From the IMG/VR virus record IMGVR_UViG_3300021368_000003, positions 31,400-95,399 of that record: DNA of 64,000 bases. One strand, given 5' to 3'. Made by a program: the position numbers and the translations under genes. Shown piece by piece: positions 55,127-63,757 of the stretch (positions are counted from its first letter, which is position 1; the number at the start of each line of letters is the position of its first letter). This DNA is from a virus. The notes beneath the pieces were generated by a model. The model was not told where the DNA came from. It ran no database searches and was given only the letters and a program-made list of their open reading frames with translations.

Positions 55127-57289
55127 TTAGAAACAGGAGTCGATGTCGGGATACTCGAAAGCATCAATCGGGTAGTTAATCGTATTTATGTTGCCCCCAC
55201 CATAGTTCCAACCAGCAAAGTTGAAGGGGTCAAAGTTAGGAATGTCACTGGGGTTAGTGACAAAATCAATCGGGTAAACTTCGGGGTTGAAGATGGTTGG
55301 GTCAACACCTGGCGGGATGGTAAGACCGTTACCATCGGGGAGAACCACAACGGGAACTCTCGTGTTGCCATCAGGGGTATCAGCAATATTTAGGGGTCCG
55401 ACACAGACCTTTCCTGTATCATAATCTACCGTTCCGACAGACTGATTCAAGACAACTTCTTTTTCATTTCTATTAGTTACCATGATCAATCCGCCATTAC
55501 CATCGTCTCTGATGTTAACGGGGACAAGTGTTGAAGTCGTGATTTCTTCTGAACTGAAAATTGCATCTTCCAGAGCAGATGAAAAACCTGCCTGCTCGCC
55601 AGCAGTTTGTACCAACGAACCTGCCGCTTCACCAGCAGCAATCTGGTCTGCTACATCTTCGGTATAACCAGTTGCATAGAACGAACCAGTTTTAACGGAA
55701 GAAAACTTAGGATTACAGTTGCCACCGTCGCCATTGCCACCGTCGCCGCCAGTTCCATCACCATCTCCATTGCCACCAGGTCCACCGTAGTCGCCTGGGT
55801 CAACAATAGGATTATTAAAGTCAAGACACTGAGTAAAGATATTACCAAACGTGAATTGGTCAAGGTTTTGACCAATAGTCATCTGACTGGTAGTACCAGC
55901 AATAGCATTATCAGAAGAGTCAATCACAGCATTGAATTTAGACATTTCAAGACGACCACCGAAGCGATTATCTCTATTCTGTGAGTTAAACTTGTCAATA
56001 GATTTAAGAATCTCAGATGCCAACTCGTTTGCAGATCTGGATGTCTTGTTTCCGTCGTAGGAAGGGTAAACCTTTGGAGACAGATAGTAAATTCTTGGGT
56101 CAACAACGATCGGTTGGATCGATGCCATGGAGTAGTCAAGCAGTTGGTTCTGAATACGCTTCTTAGTCGTAGTGTTGAGGTTCACACCAGACTTAGAACG
56201 AACTGCGATGAATACCTTGCCATATTCAGGAGGTGATAGTTTCTCACCACCATAAGCAGTAACTGCTGCTGCCTGAGGGAAGATATCCTTTACAATGTGA
56301 GCATAGTCGTTTTCTGTAACTGCTCTGTTTTGGGTCGAGAACGCCCTTGGAGCACGAAACTTGACTGATAGGGCAGATTCCCTGTCTTCGCCTGCCTGAG
56401 ACCCGTCTATGGTCGCCAGAGACATCGATGAGGGCAGAATAGGACGACCAGTGTTGTCAATAGCACGTCCAATGAAATTAAACTTGGTTGCGCCGTTAGC
56501 AGTAGGTCCGTCAGTGGCAATATAGGTCAGTACAATAAATTCATTATCAATCAACTTACGTCCAAGAACACCATCACCGAAAACAACCTTATATCTAATG
56601 TCTTCGGTCTCTTCTAAGAAATAAACACGAGAAGTAGAGTCAAGTGCAGTAACGTTTCTAGAAAGAGAGTATTCGTCAATCTCAGCAGACTGTTCATTTG
56701 GTTTTACTGCTACAACTAGCAGTTCAGTATCAACACCGTCAGCAGGAATCACATATTCTTGCTTCTTAGTATCATCAACGGTGTAATTAAAGGTGAGTAG
56801 GTTGCCCTGATAGATCACCAGTTTCTCAAAACTTGCAATACCAGTATTCTGGTCCACCGCTACCTGGGTGTCCTTCATAATGGCATAGGTATATGCTTCA
56901 CCGTCCACCTGAGAGATGAATACATCACCTGCTTTGATAGTAACTGAGTCAGGGTAGGCAGAACCACCAGGAAGCAGTTGAGTCTGTGCAGAGACGCGCA
57001 CACACGCCTTAGACGCCTTAATAGAACGAGGCGTATAGTTGATCTGTTTGGCAATGCGAACAATGTTGTCTCTAACAGTCGCACTTTCCAGGAATGCTTC
57101 ATTCATTGACATGTTTGCCAAGAACGCAGCGTAGTGCGTATTGTAAGCAAGGATGTCGATCAGGTAAGAGGCAGTCGATCCCTCAAAATCATAATCCGTA
57201 AATTCAGGACGAGTCCTGAGATAGGATTTGATCGATTCCTTAATCTCAAAAAAGTCAAGAGACGTTAGTTCTGAGGGTGTTGCTGGCAT
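55127..57289 (-). CDS. gp6: Baseplate wedge protein gp6
   Basis: T4-like gp6, the main scaffold of the baseplate wedge. The N-terminal region (FDFEGSTASYLIDILAYNTH-type: here YDFEGSTASYLIDILAYN, THYAAFLANMSMNEAFLESA) and FRAPRAFSTQNRAVTENDYA around residues 310-330 are hallmark segments. At 720 residues it is a little longer than T4 gp6 (660). A Gly/Asp/Asn-rich linker (GGNGDGDGTGGDGGNGDGG) around residues 498-520 separates the conserved body from a ~200-residue C-terminal domain. Start ATG follows the gp25 stop by 1 bp. Confidence 0.95.
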   Translation of the reverse strand: MPATPSELTSLDFFEIKESIKSYLRTRPEFTDYDFEGSTASYLIDILAYNTHYAAFLANMSMNEAFLESATVRDNIVRIAKQINYTPRSIKASKACVRVSAQTQLLPGGSAYPDSVTIKAGDVFISQVDGEAYTYAIMKDTQVAVDQNTGIASFEKLVIYQGNLLTFNYTVDDTKKQEYVIPADGVDTELLVVAVKPNEQSAEIDEYSLSRNVTALDSTSRVYFLEETEDIRYKVVFGDGVLGRKLIDNEFIVLTYIATDGPTANGATKFNFIGRAIDNTGRPILPSSMSLATIDGSQAGEDRESALSVKFRAPRAFSTQNRAVTENDYAHIVKDIFPQAAAVTAYGGEKLSPPEYGKVFIAVRSKSGVNLNTTTKKRIQNQLLDYSMASIQPIVVDPRIYYLSPKVYPSYDGNKTSRSANELASEILKSIDKFNSQNRDNRFGGRLEMSKFNAVIDSSDNAIAGTTSQMTIGQNLDQFTFGNIFTQCLDFNNPIVDPGDYGGPGGNGDGDGTGGDGGNGDGGNCNPKFSSVKTGSFYATGYTEDVADQIAAGEAAGSLVQTAGEQAGFSSALEDAIFSSEEITTSTLVPVNIRDDGNGGLIMVTNRNEKEVVLNQSVGTVDYDTGKVCVGPLNIADTPDGNTRVPVVVLPDGNGLTIPPGVDPTIFNPEVYPIDFVTNPSDIPNFDPFNFAGWNYGGGNINTINYPIDAFEYPDIDSCF
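55183..55189 (-). promoter_or_regulatory. Possible late promoter ATAAATA inside the gp6 3' end
   Basis: The minus strand reads ATAAATA within the last 25 codons of gp6, ending 61 nt before the giant gene's ATG. Because it lies in coding sequence and the spacing is long, it is only a weak candidate for a start dedicated to the 21-kb gene. Confidence 0.3.
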
Positions 57290-57290
57290 C

Positions 57291-57704
57291 TTACGTTCTC
57301 TCTAAGAGGAATTCAACAGTTTGAGTTTGCGGTTGACCAACGATTGCATATTCAATCGCTACGTCAATACTGTAATCATCGTCAGAGAGATTCACGTCAA
57401 TGTTTTCGACCTCAACACGAGGTTCTAAACGTTGTATAGTATTACTTATTTCATCTCGCAGATCTTCTGCTGAGAAAACGTCAAAGGGTTCAAATAACAA
57501 CCCTTTGACTCTTGAACCAATATCAGGTTGATAGGGGCGTTCACCAAAAGCGGTCAGTATCAGGTTTCTGATCGATTGCTTGATAGCATTTTCATTTTTC
57601 ACCGTCGAGAAATCTTCGGTATTAGGGTTTGCTTCAAATGAAACCGCTAAGTCCTTAAAACCTCGGGAGAAAAACTTTTCTGATCGAAACCTGTACGACG
57701 GCAT
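57291..57704 (-). CDS. gp25: Baseplate wedge protein gp25
   Basis: The conserved T4 gp25/T6SS TssE-family wedge protein that contacts the sheath initiation site. Family landmarks are visible: NAIKQSIRNLILTAFGERPY around residues 38-57, PDIGSRVKGLLFEPFD at 59-75 and the C-terminal YSIDVAIEYAIVGQ. Length 137 is standard (T4 132). The upstream gap of 8 bp and the preceding 3' coding end hold two CTAAATA boxes. It begins the wedge operon gp25-gp6-giant. Confidence 0.95.
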   Translation of the reverse strand: MPSYRFRSEKFFSRGFKDLAVSFEANPNTEDFSTVKNENAIKQSIRNLILTAFGERPYQPDIGSRVKGLLFEPFDVFSAEDLRDEISNTIQRLEPRVEVENIDVNLSDDDYSIDVAIEYAIVGQPQTQTVEFLLERT

Positions 57705-57712
57705 TGACTTAT

Positions 57713-57943
57713 TTAGTCGTTATCAGGATTATTTAGCAACTCAACGGGAGGGTTGTATTTTAGAAACTCCCAAAATGTCATTTTCATCTCTTTTTGGGTC
57801 ATGCCGCAATGTTTAGCGGCATTAGGGAGATTCATTGAAGCATGGAAGAGTGCTTCGTTCGCTTGTTGGACAAGTTCGGGTGTAGTTTTAACGGCCTTGT
57901 CCACGATAACGTTTTTTCGCTTGGTTTGATGATGTCGCGGCAT
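57713..57943 (-). CDS. Hypothetical protein, possible helix-turn-helix (76 aa)
   Basis: No named family. Residues 35-60 (ASMNLPNAAKHCGMTQKEMK) resemble a helix-turn-helix, with the rest soluble and basic at the N-terminus. The frame opens at an ATG at 57943, but the first 56 nt overlap a strongly supported 48-aa gene; GTG at 57904 (63 aa) would reduce the overlap to 17 nt and is an equally good start. Located just upstream of gp25, where cyanophages carry a small conserved gene. Regulatory or assembly role unknown. Confidence 0.7.
   Translation of the reverse strand: MPRHHQTKRKNVIVDKAVKTTPELVQQANEALFHASMNLPNAAKHCGMTQKEMKMTFWEFLKYNPPVELLNNPDND
57730..57736 (-). promoter_or_regulatory. Late-promoter-like CTAAATA box upstream of gp25
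   Basis: The minus strand reads CTAAATA, ending 25 nt before the gp25 ATG, inside the end of the upstream 76-aa gene. A second identical box at 57710-57716 lies 20 bp nearer to the ATG, probably too close to serve by itself. Pattern and spacing match the other boxes. Confidence 0.55.
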
Positions 57944-58034
57944 ACTTGGTGTGCTGTCCTCGCCCTTGGCGCGTCTTTTTAGGTTTTGATTCGATGTGAC
58001 TGCTGTTCAGTCCAGTTTTTGCTCGGGTTGCCAT
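57888..58034 (-). CDS. Small basic conserved cyanophage protein (48 aa)
   Basis: A short frame read from the sequence. The protein is highly basic, with MATRAKTGLNSSHIESKP at the start, KKTRQGRGQ in the middle and KYAATS-KKRYRGQGR at the end. I recall very similar small proteins, with the same ends, from other cyanophages, which is the main reason for the call. Likely an RNA-, DNA- or virion-binding peptide. It overlaps the 3' gene out of frame and leaves an 18-bp gap to the PAAR gene. Confidence 0.75.
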   Translation of the reverse strand: MATRAKTGLNSSHIESKPKKTRQGRGQHTKYAATSSNQAKKRYRGQGR

Positions 58035-58052
58035 GTCTTAATTAAAACGACT

Positions 58053-58586
58053 CTATGATGATAGCACAGTTGGACTGCCATATGCAACCACTGAGGAACA
58101 TGGATAGGACCAGAAGCGGAATCCAATACCCAGTGGGTCTAGAACACGACCAATAGGCAGTTTAGTTACAAATACAGTCAAACTGGTTGCCATGAGGAAT
58201 CTGATATGACCTGTGCCTGCCATATCTTCAATAGTGAGAGCACTACAATAGATAGGAGTGAAAATAGGACACAACGCTTTACCACATGGGCACATATAGA
58301 TGACGATATTAGTACAAGGTGAGATGTGTTGAACAAAAACATCACCTAATGTCATCGTAGGTAACCCATTAGTCAGCACAAGTGCTTTAAGGGGGTTCAG
58401 GGCGGTGTAGGGGATCAATGGTTGAGGTGGCCACCAGCATGTCCACTCTTTGATCTTAATTGAATATGGTACAGGTGGAGTACCACACGCCTGAACAGAG
58501 TGAACTGTACCAGGAATGCAGATACCATGCCCTGAGCAGGGCAAACCTGTGATTGGTGCTACTGGTAGTAAGAGTCCGTATGCCAT
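58053..58586 (-). CDS. PAAR-like baseplate spike-tip protein (177 aa)
   Basis: Resembles PAAR-repeat proteins that cap the T4 gp5 spike (gp5.4) and T6SS VgrG: Pro/Gly-rich, with PVAPITGLPCSGHG at residues 8-21, a short-strand beta pattern and GLPTMTLGDVFVQH at 74-87, the typical PAAR core phrase. It carries about ten cysteines and several His (C17, C23, C34, C49, C90, C98, C100, C105), more than usual, suggesting a metal-stabilised tip. Start ATG shares TAATG with the preceding gene's stop. It would sharpen the spike that punctures the outer membrane. Confidence 0.75.
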   Translation of the reverse strand: MAYGLLLPVAPITGLPCSGHGICIPGTVHSVQACGTPPVPYSIKIKEWTCWWPPQPLIPYTALNPLKALVLTNGLPTMTLGDVFVQHISPCTNIVIYMCPCGKALCPIFTPIYCSALTIEDMAGTGHIRFLMATSLTVFVTKLPIGRVLDPLGIGFRFWSYPCSSVVAYGSPTVLSS

Positions 58587-61500
58587 TATTCAGGGAACAT
58601 GTTATTAGTGTCGGTCGAGAAGTTAGAAATTGCACTATCTGAGAGTTCTGACTCGAAATCAAATTCAGGGTCATACTCAAATGTGAGTTCACCGTCAAAT
58701 TCTAGATCATTGACATCCTTGAATGCCTGTTTCTGTTTTTCGACCAGTGATCTATCTCCTGGGTCATGAGAAGACAAGTGTACTTTTCTTTGTTTGATTG
58801 GTGGGTTGGGATTGATAGCATCAACCAGGTCACCAAAGGCACCACCGTCGCATTCTTGGAAGAATGGGTTACCCATTCCTTTGACTGCTTGACCGAATGC
58901 AATAGATGCACCAGTTGACCAGTTCTTGATATTCATCGTACCGCTGTAAGGTCCCATCCTCATACCCAACTGAGTAATAAGTTGTGGGTCAACAGCAATA
59001 CTAACATCATTACAGTATTCTAAGCAAGATTGATTGTTACCTGAACCAGTCCAACCACCACCATAGGTGTTTAGGAAGGAATATGTGCAAGTAGAGAAAC
59101 CACAGTTGTACCCATTGTACAAATTAGTTATATCCCAGAACCCACCCCCTGAACTTTTACCTTGTGATTGGTTGCTACCTGATCCTGAAACGTAATATGC
59201 ATCGTATACATCAAGTACACCGTCACTATTGTTACCATGTCTAAGGTAAGTATCCCAACATTCGTGTGCAGGCACTCCACCACTTAGACGTTCTATCTCA
59301 ATAACGTAGAAAGTTTGGTTTTGTGTAAGAGAACCATATGATGTACCTGGTGAATAGTCAGGATCTCCTTGCTGTCCACTGCCACCAACCGTAGTTGCGG
59401 GGACTGTCCACTGTACCTGCCTAGTATTGTAGTTAAGATTGTCTCCTAACCACAATCCTAACTGGGCTGCTTCGTTAAAATTCTGGTGATCCCAGTCAAA
59501 AGTGTTTTCATCAAGTCCAACGGGGACAAAAATGATGTCAGATCCGCCACTGGGGTCCCAATAGCAACGACCTTCGATGTCTTGACGACTACATTTCCAC
59601 ATTTTGCGCTTATCACCGCCATTCATGACGGGTCTGGGTCTAGTTAGAGCAGGTCTAGGCAGTCTTTGAAGGAAATTCATGAAGTCTGCGCCCTGTGGAC
59701 CCGTAGTTTTGCCCTGAACAGCAAGGTTTACACTAAAATGTGCGTTATCAGACTTCGATCCACAGTATTTGTAGATAACCCAACCGAAATCACGACCAGT
59801 TTCCGAGTCAGTGAACGGACAAGGAAGGTCTTGGAGGCGAGTTACGTTGTAAAACCTCGGTTGAGGGATCATAACGCACGGATCTGAGTTGTTCCAACCG
59901 AAAACATTGCTCAGAGTCTTGGTTTTTGCGTCTGCTTTCTGTGCAACGTCTGCCATTTGGGGATATTGGTCCTCCATAACGGTCTTCATTGCCGCACTAG
60001 CACCAACCATACCCTCAGTTACTGATGGTGGGAAGAGTGCATCCTCCAAAATGTTCGGAATTTCGATGTCAATACAACCAGCAGGGACGTTAGAGCACAG
60101 TTTTGTCTTCTCAATCTCGTCTGTTCCTGAGAATCTGATGTATCCAGTAGGGTACGAGGCGGTAAAACCCTCCATCATGGTCTCAAAAGACCCCATGACA
60201 CCCTCATCCATAACTTTCAACTTAGATTCCTTCGCACCAGACCTTCTTCTGATCTCACCTTTGAGACCATCGATGGGTTCTGACGGTTTATTTTCCGTTT
60301 CTTCGGTAGTGCTCTGTGCATCAAAGTTATCTTTGAAGCGTTTTTGCTGTTCTCTGGTGTTAGGACCACGGAATTTGTAGTCTTCTTTCTCAGTTTGAAC
60401 GATCCAGACCCTAGGTTGACGGTTAGGATCGGTGTCATAACCCAATCCACGGTCCTTAATCAGGAGTTCATCGATCGCACCGTCTGGTGTGAGGGATACA
60501 ATCTCGATTTTTGCCTGTCTGAACTTACCTTTCTTTCTATGTTCGGAGGAAATTGTTCTAATTTGCTCCTTCTCGACGAATACTGTCGCGATTTCCGACT
60601 CATCTTCGTCCACATCAGTACCAGAAATGGTAATATCACGGTTATCTGCCTCTGGAATCTTACTTTTCCGCTCTTTGAAGTCGGCTTCCATGTCTTTGCC
60701 GACTGCTTTTTGGTTTCTTTTGATCTGTTTGAAGTTCTGATTGAACTTTGTACCGTCAGGATTGTCTAATTTGTTGGTTGGAGAGCGCAAAGTAGTGCCT
60801 TCCCACCCATCTAACTGCTCTAATTGGTGTCTAGCATGATCATTTGCACCTTTTGCAGTCAACTGTGCGGGTTCTTCGACGACGATTGATGGATTTATGT
60901 ACCCTCTTCCGCCGTTGATGATCTCAACACTCTGGATTTCACCGTTTTTATTGACAACACACTCAACTTTTGCCTCATCAATCGACTGTTGGTTGACCAA
61001 TGCGGTCTTATCGATCTCTACTTTGTAGTATGTGATCTTTTTAGGGAACTCATACACACCAAAGAACCCTGCTCGGTCAGGAATTCCGTACCCAGCAAGC
61101 ACATTTGCGGTTTTTCCAAACCTTCCAGGAGCAGTAATGGTCTGATTTGTGGTAAATGCGGCACCATTACCCTTCAACTCCATGTAACCGCAACGTAATT
61201 TGTTACCAAAGTACGCAACTTCGTTGACTTCCCACCCATTGATGGTGTCTCCTGCTTGGAAACTGTCACCTTCACGGGTTGTATAGCGGAATAGAATACG
61301 TTTTGTGTCAGTATCTACGTTCTTAAACGATTCATAGATGCCAGCTCCGCTAGTGTCAGTGAGTTCTAGACGTGAATTGGTCGTTTTCCAACTATCTTCA
61401 CGGACCTCATAGAAGTGAGAGTGGTATTCTTGGGTAATTAAGTTCTCATCACAGACACAAGTGTTCCTTCCAGACCCGTCACTCAGTGATATTGACTTGT

Positions 61501-62752
61501 TTGGACAACAGTTGCGGTTAGAAATAGAATACTGGATGGAAAAGATCGGACCTTTCCATGGATATGAAGTATCGTAGATGTAATAACAGAACTGAGAATC
61601 AAATAGAGTATGGAATTCTAGGTACTTTGGCACTGCTGCCTTGACAGCACCGTTCTTACCATAGATCCATTCAAAGTATGCATCAGTATTAGTGTTAGGA
61701 CACTTCTGAGGATTACCCCAACCGAAGTCTGGGTGGGCATGTACAGAAGGAGTACCGAAATATCTGTAACTTCTTCGTGTTACAGGGTCAGGATCTAGTG
61801 GTCCTGCATCAGCATCATACTGGTACTCATAGTTTTTATGAGTGTAGATACCTGATCCATCAGCATTCCAGTTATACCAACCTGCCCTTGTATTATAGTC
61901 AACAGGTGATCCATACCCCACAGGACCAATTAGACCCTGGTCACGAATTTGTTTCTTATTACCTGATCCTAGATCTTCTGTAAAGACCCATCCAACAATA
62001 CCAACATAACTGTAATCCTGATCTCTGGGGTCCTTACAATCAGGTACACCAGACACACCAGTCTGTAAGTTTACTTCTCTTGTTGGGTCGGCGGTGTAGA
62101 AGTGGTCCCTCTTTGCGTTGCTAGTAGACCTGTAATACTCATACAGAGGCACAGCTGATTCACCAGCATCCGCGAAATCGTTTGCATTACTTTGACTTGT
62201 GTAAATGTATCCGACAATTCCTACCTGAACATATCCACTACCATAACTGCTCTGAGTGGATAGTACAGAGTCATTACGATCATTCTCATAGTGATGATAC
62301 AGTGGTTGTGTCTTACTACCCTTATCACTACGGGATATGTAGAACACAGGTCTACCACTACGAGGTTCGTGGTTATATCCCTTAGAGACATTACCAGTCT
62401 CCCCTGGGAAGTCCTCAGGGAATCTTAATTCTTCTTTATTGATATATTTGTGGTCTCTATTACCTTCATCACCCGATCCACGATAGAAACGGAAGATAGG
62501 CATTCTCTCAGTGTCACACTCTCCTACACACTGTGCTTCTTGATCACCAATGTAGTATACCTTATCCTCACCAAAAATTGACGTACCAGGACCTTCGTCA
62601 TTGAAGGTAATTTGATAGTTCGTTCCTGGTCCGCTATGGTGGGCGTGTGATTCATATTTGTTGTAAGACGGGCGTTCCCAAGTCTTTTCGTACTCACCCC
62701 CCGCATCGATGTTTGGGAAGGATCGCCCTGTCTCACTAATAAAAATACTCAT
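58586..62752 (-). CDS. Large virion structural protein with DUF5648-like repeats (1388 aa)
   Basis: A baseplate-region structural protein. The first 300 residues carry two or three DUF5648-like units (VPLYEYYRSTSNAKRDHFYT, YVGIVGWVF; QPLYHHYENDRND, VGIVGYIYTSQ). Residues 440-620 contain beta modules; the segment IQSVEIINGGRGYINPSIVV belongs to the same GGxGY family as other proteins here. A long charged helical part (residues 680-830) follows, then a cysteine-containing C-terminal half with YYVSGSGSNQ-type loops. No enzyme motif is evident. It lies between the PAAR protein and an 82-aa coiled-coil, so a spike/hub-associated role is likely (inference). A CTAAATA box lies 35 bp upstream. Confidence 0.8.
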   Translation of the reverse strand: MSIFISETGRSFPNIDAGGEYEKTWERPSYNKYESHAHHSGPGTNYQITFNDEGPGTSIFGEDKVYYIGDQEAQCVGECDTERMPIFRFYRGSGDEGNRDHKYINKEELRFPEDFPGETGNVSKGYNHEPRSGRPVFYISRSDKGSKTQPLYHHYENDRNDSVLSTQSSYGSGYVQVGIVGYIYTSQSNANDFADAGESAVPLYEYYRSTSNAKRDHFYTADPTREVNLQTGVSGVPDCKDPRDQDYSYVGIVGWVFTEDLGSGNKKQIRDQGLIGPVGYGSPVDYNTRAGWYNWNADGSGIYTHKNYEYQYDADAGPLDPDPVTRRSYRYFGTPSVHAHPDFGWGNPQKCPNTNTDAYFEWIYGKNGAVKAAVPKYLEFHTLFDSQFCYYIYDTSYPWKGPIFSIQYSISNRNCCPNKSISLSDGSGRNTCVCDENLITQEYHSHFYEVREDSWKTTNSRLELTDTSGAGIYESFKNVDTDTKRILFRYTTREGDSFQAGDTINGWEVNEVAYFGNKLRCGYMELKGNGAAFTTNQTITAPGRFGKTANVLAGYGIPDRAGFFGVYEFPKKITYYKVEIDKTALVNQQSIDEAKVECVVNKNGEIQSVEIINGGRGYINPSIVVEEPAQLTAKGANDHARHQLEQLDGWEGTTLRSPTNKLDNPDGTKFNQNFKQIKRNQKAVGKDMEADFKERKSKIPEADNRDITISGTDVDEDESEIATVFVEKEQIRTISSEHRKKGKFRQAKIEIVSLTPDGAIDELLIKDRGLGYDTDPNRQPRVWIVQTEKEDYKFRGPNTREQQKRFKDNFDAQSTTEETENKPSEPIDGLKGEIRRRSGAKESKLKVMDEGVMGSFETMMEGFTASYPTGYIRFSGTDEIEKTKLCSNVPAGCIDIEIPNILEDALFPPSVTEGMVGASAAMKTVMEDQYPQMADVAQKADAKTKTLSNVFGWNNSDPCVMIPQPRFYNVTRLQDLPCPFTDSETGRDFGWVIYKYCGSKSDNAHFSVNLAVQGKTTGPQGADFMNFLQRLPRPALTRPRPVMNGGDKRKMWKCSRQDIEGRCYWDPSGGSDIIFVPVGLDENTFDWDHQNFNEAAQLGLWLGDNLNYNTRQVQWTVPATTVGGSGQQGDPDYSPGTSYGSLTQNQTFYVIEIERLSGGVPAHECWDTYLRHGNNSDGVLDVYDAYYVSGSGSNQSQGKSSGGGFWDITNLYNGYNCGFSTCTYSFLNTYGGGWTGSGNNQSCLEYCNDVSIAVDPQLITQLGMRMGPYSGTMNIKNWSTGASIAFGQAVKGMGNPFFQECDGGAFGDLVDAINPNPPIKQRKVHLSSHDPGDRSLVEKQKQAFKDVNDLEFDGELTFEYDPEFDFESELSDSAISNFSTDTNNMFPE

Positions 62753-63000
62753 TAAGGTTCTAGGACTTTGATGCGCTCTTCCAACATATTTAGACGCACA
62801 TACAGGTCATCTAGAAGTTCCCGCATATTGAGGTAGTCGTCATACCCCTCTGGTTTGTATTTGATCATATCAGCGCCAGGAGGAGGGATTTTTGCAAGGA
62901 CCCCTTCTACTGTTGCAATACGAGTCGCAAGATTCTCTAATCCCTTAGAGATCATCTTAATATGCTCAACGTACGACTCTTCAAATGTTTTCTCAGACAT
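62752..63000 (-). CDS. Small coiled-coil protein (82 aa)
   Basis: Two helical halves flank a short Pro/Gly linker (KIPPPGADMIKYKPEG). The N-terminal helix (EHIKMISKGLENLATRIATV) and C-terminal helix (LDDLYVRLNMLEERIKVLEP) show heptad-like hydrophobics, so a dimer or trimer is plausible. No family recognised. Its stop overlaps the ATG of the 1388-aa gene (1 nt), suggesting joint production, perhaps as a chaperone or trimerising partner. Confidence 0.75.
   Translation of the reverse strand: MSEKTFEESYVEHIKMISKGLENLATRIATVEGVLAKIPPPGADMIKYKPEGYDDYLNMRELLDDLYVRLNMLEERIKVLEP
62787..62793 (-). promoter_or_regulatory. Possible late promoter CTAAATA before the 1388-aa gene
   Basis: The minus strand reads CTAAATA inside the 3' end of the 82-aa gene, ending 34 nt before the 1388-aa gene's ATG. 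Fits the pattern of the other boxes but lies in coding sequence. Confidence 0.4.
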
Positions 63001-63020
63001 AATAAGATTAGACGCGGTTT

Positions 63021-63197
63021 TTACGGTTTTTCTGTACCCTCGGATTTTTTTAGAACGACAGACCCATCAGTCTCTTCGCTCCACTCTAATTCAGTCCCCT
63101 CATACCATCCGAGATCTTCCATAAGTTCGGCAGGCAGAGTAATAGACATATCTCCGAAGTCGTCTACCTCCACGGGTAGCGTAAATCTTTTGCTCAT
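63021..63197 (-). CDS. AbrB/MazE-like small protein (58 aa)
   Basis: The order FTLPVEVDDFGDMSITLPAE, then LMEDLGWYEGTELEW, matches the swapped-hairpin AbrB/MazE DNA-binding family: a hydrophobic strand, a Gly, ITLP, DLGW, G-(T/D)-x-(L/I), ending VVLKK. The start at 63197 (MSKRF) was chosen; the frame extends to 63221 but that would reach into the preceding gene. No toxin gene is adjacent, so it may be an autonomous regulator. The 23-bp gap before it contains no clear promoter. Confidence 0.6.
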   Translation of the reverse strand: MSKRFTLPVEVDDFGDMSITLPAELMEDLGWYEGTELEWSEETDGSVVLKKSEGTEKP

Positions 63198-63223
63198 AGC
63201 ACATATAGTGGCCAGTGTCAAAA

Positions 63224-63757
63224 TTATATAGGAGCAGGATAATTTACAGCATGTGGAGAACGTAACACTAACTCTGTCATTCTATGATAGAAAGAGTGTA
63301 CAGTCAAGTCTACAATCTTACTTGGATCTAACCATGCATGATGTAGCATATATCCATGTCCCAGGTAAATACCGCTATGATTGCATAATCTATCCTGTTT
63401 GCTCGAATAACCCCCTTCTAGGCGCTCTAAGTGCAGTCTCATGACCATCATGTCACCATACTGTAAGTCTGAGAAAGGTGGGGGTTCACTATCACATGTA
63501 CCTGTATAGACATGAATGACTCCATCCTCTAATCGCTCTGCCTGATCCTCAATAAACGATGGATCAAACAACGCCCTCCGATGTAACTTGGGATAGTCTC
63601 TGAGTGTTAGATTAAACTTCTTCTGATAAAACTCCATGCAGATACCATAACAGTCACCTACCTTCATCTTATCCTTATACCACGGGCGACCTACCCATTC
63701 GCCCCAGACCTCATTCATGTCTGCGAGTGTAGGTCTATTATTCTCTGTGGGCGTCAT
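63224..63757 (-). CDS. NlpC/P60-like cysteine hydrolase (177 aa)
   Basis: Resembles NlpC/P60 peptidoglycan peptidases: a catalytic Cys in MKVGDCYGIC (C36), His in NHSGIYLG (H127) and a third His pair in YMLHHAW (H139/H140), with GDMMVMRL between them, as in the family. There is no signal peptide. It is the first baseplate-region gene of the window, so it may act as a tail-associated murein hydrolase during infection, or as an endolysin. An in-frame ATG at 63718 (164 aa) is an alternative start. No second gene for a holin is seen. Confidence 0.75.
   Translation of the reverse strand: MTPTENNRPTLADMNEVWGEWVGRPWYKDKMKVGDCYGICMEFYQKKFNLTLRDYPKLHRRALFDPSFIEDQAERLEDGVIHVYTGTCDSEPPPFSDLQYGDMMVMRLHLERLEGGYSSKQDRLCNHSGIYLGHGYMLHHAWLDPSKIVDLTVHSFYHRMTELVLRSPHAVNYPAPI

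Noticed and set aside
63195-63240. Sigma-70 promoter (TTGACA with TATATG) near the AbrB-like gene
   Set aside because: The spacing is about 9 bp instead of 16-18, and the proposed -10 overlaps the start region.
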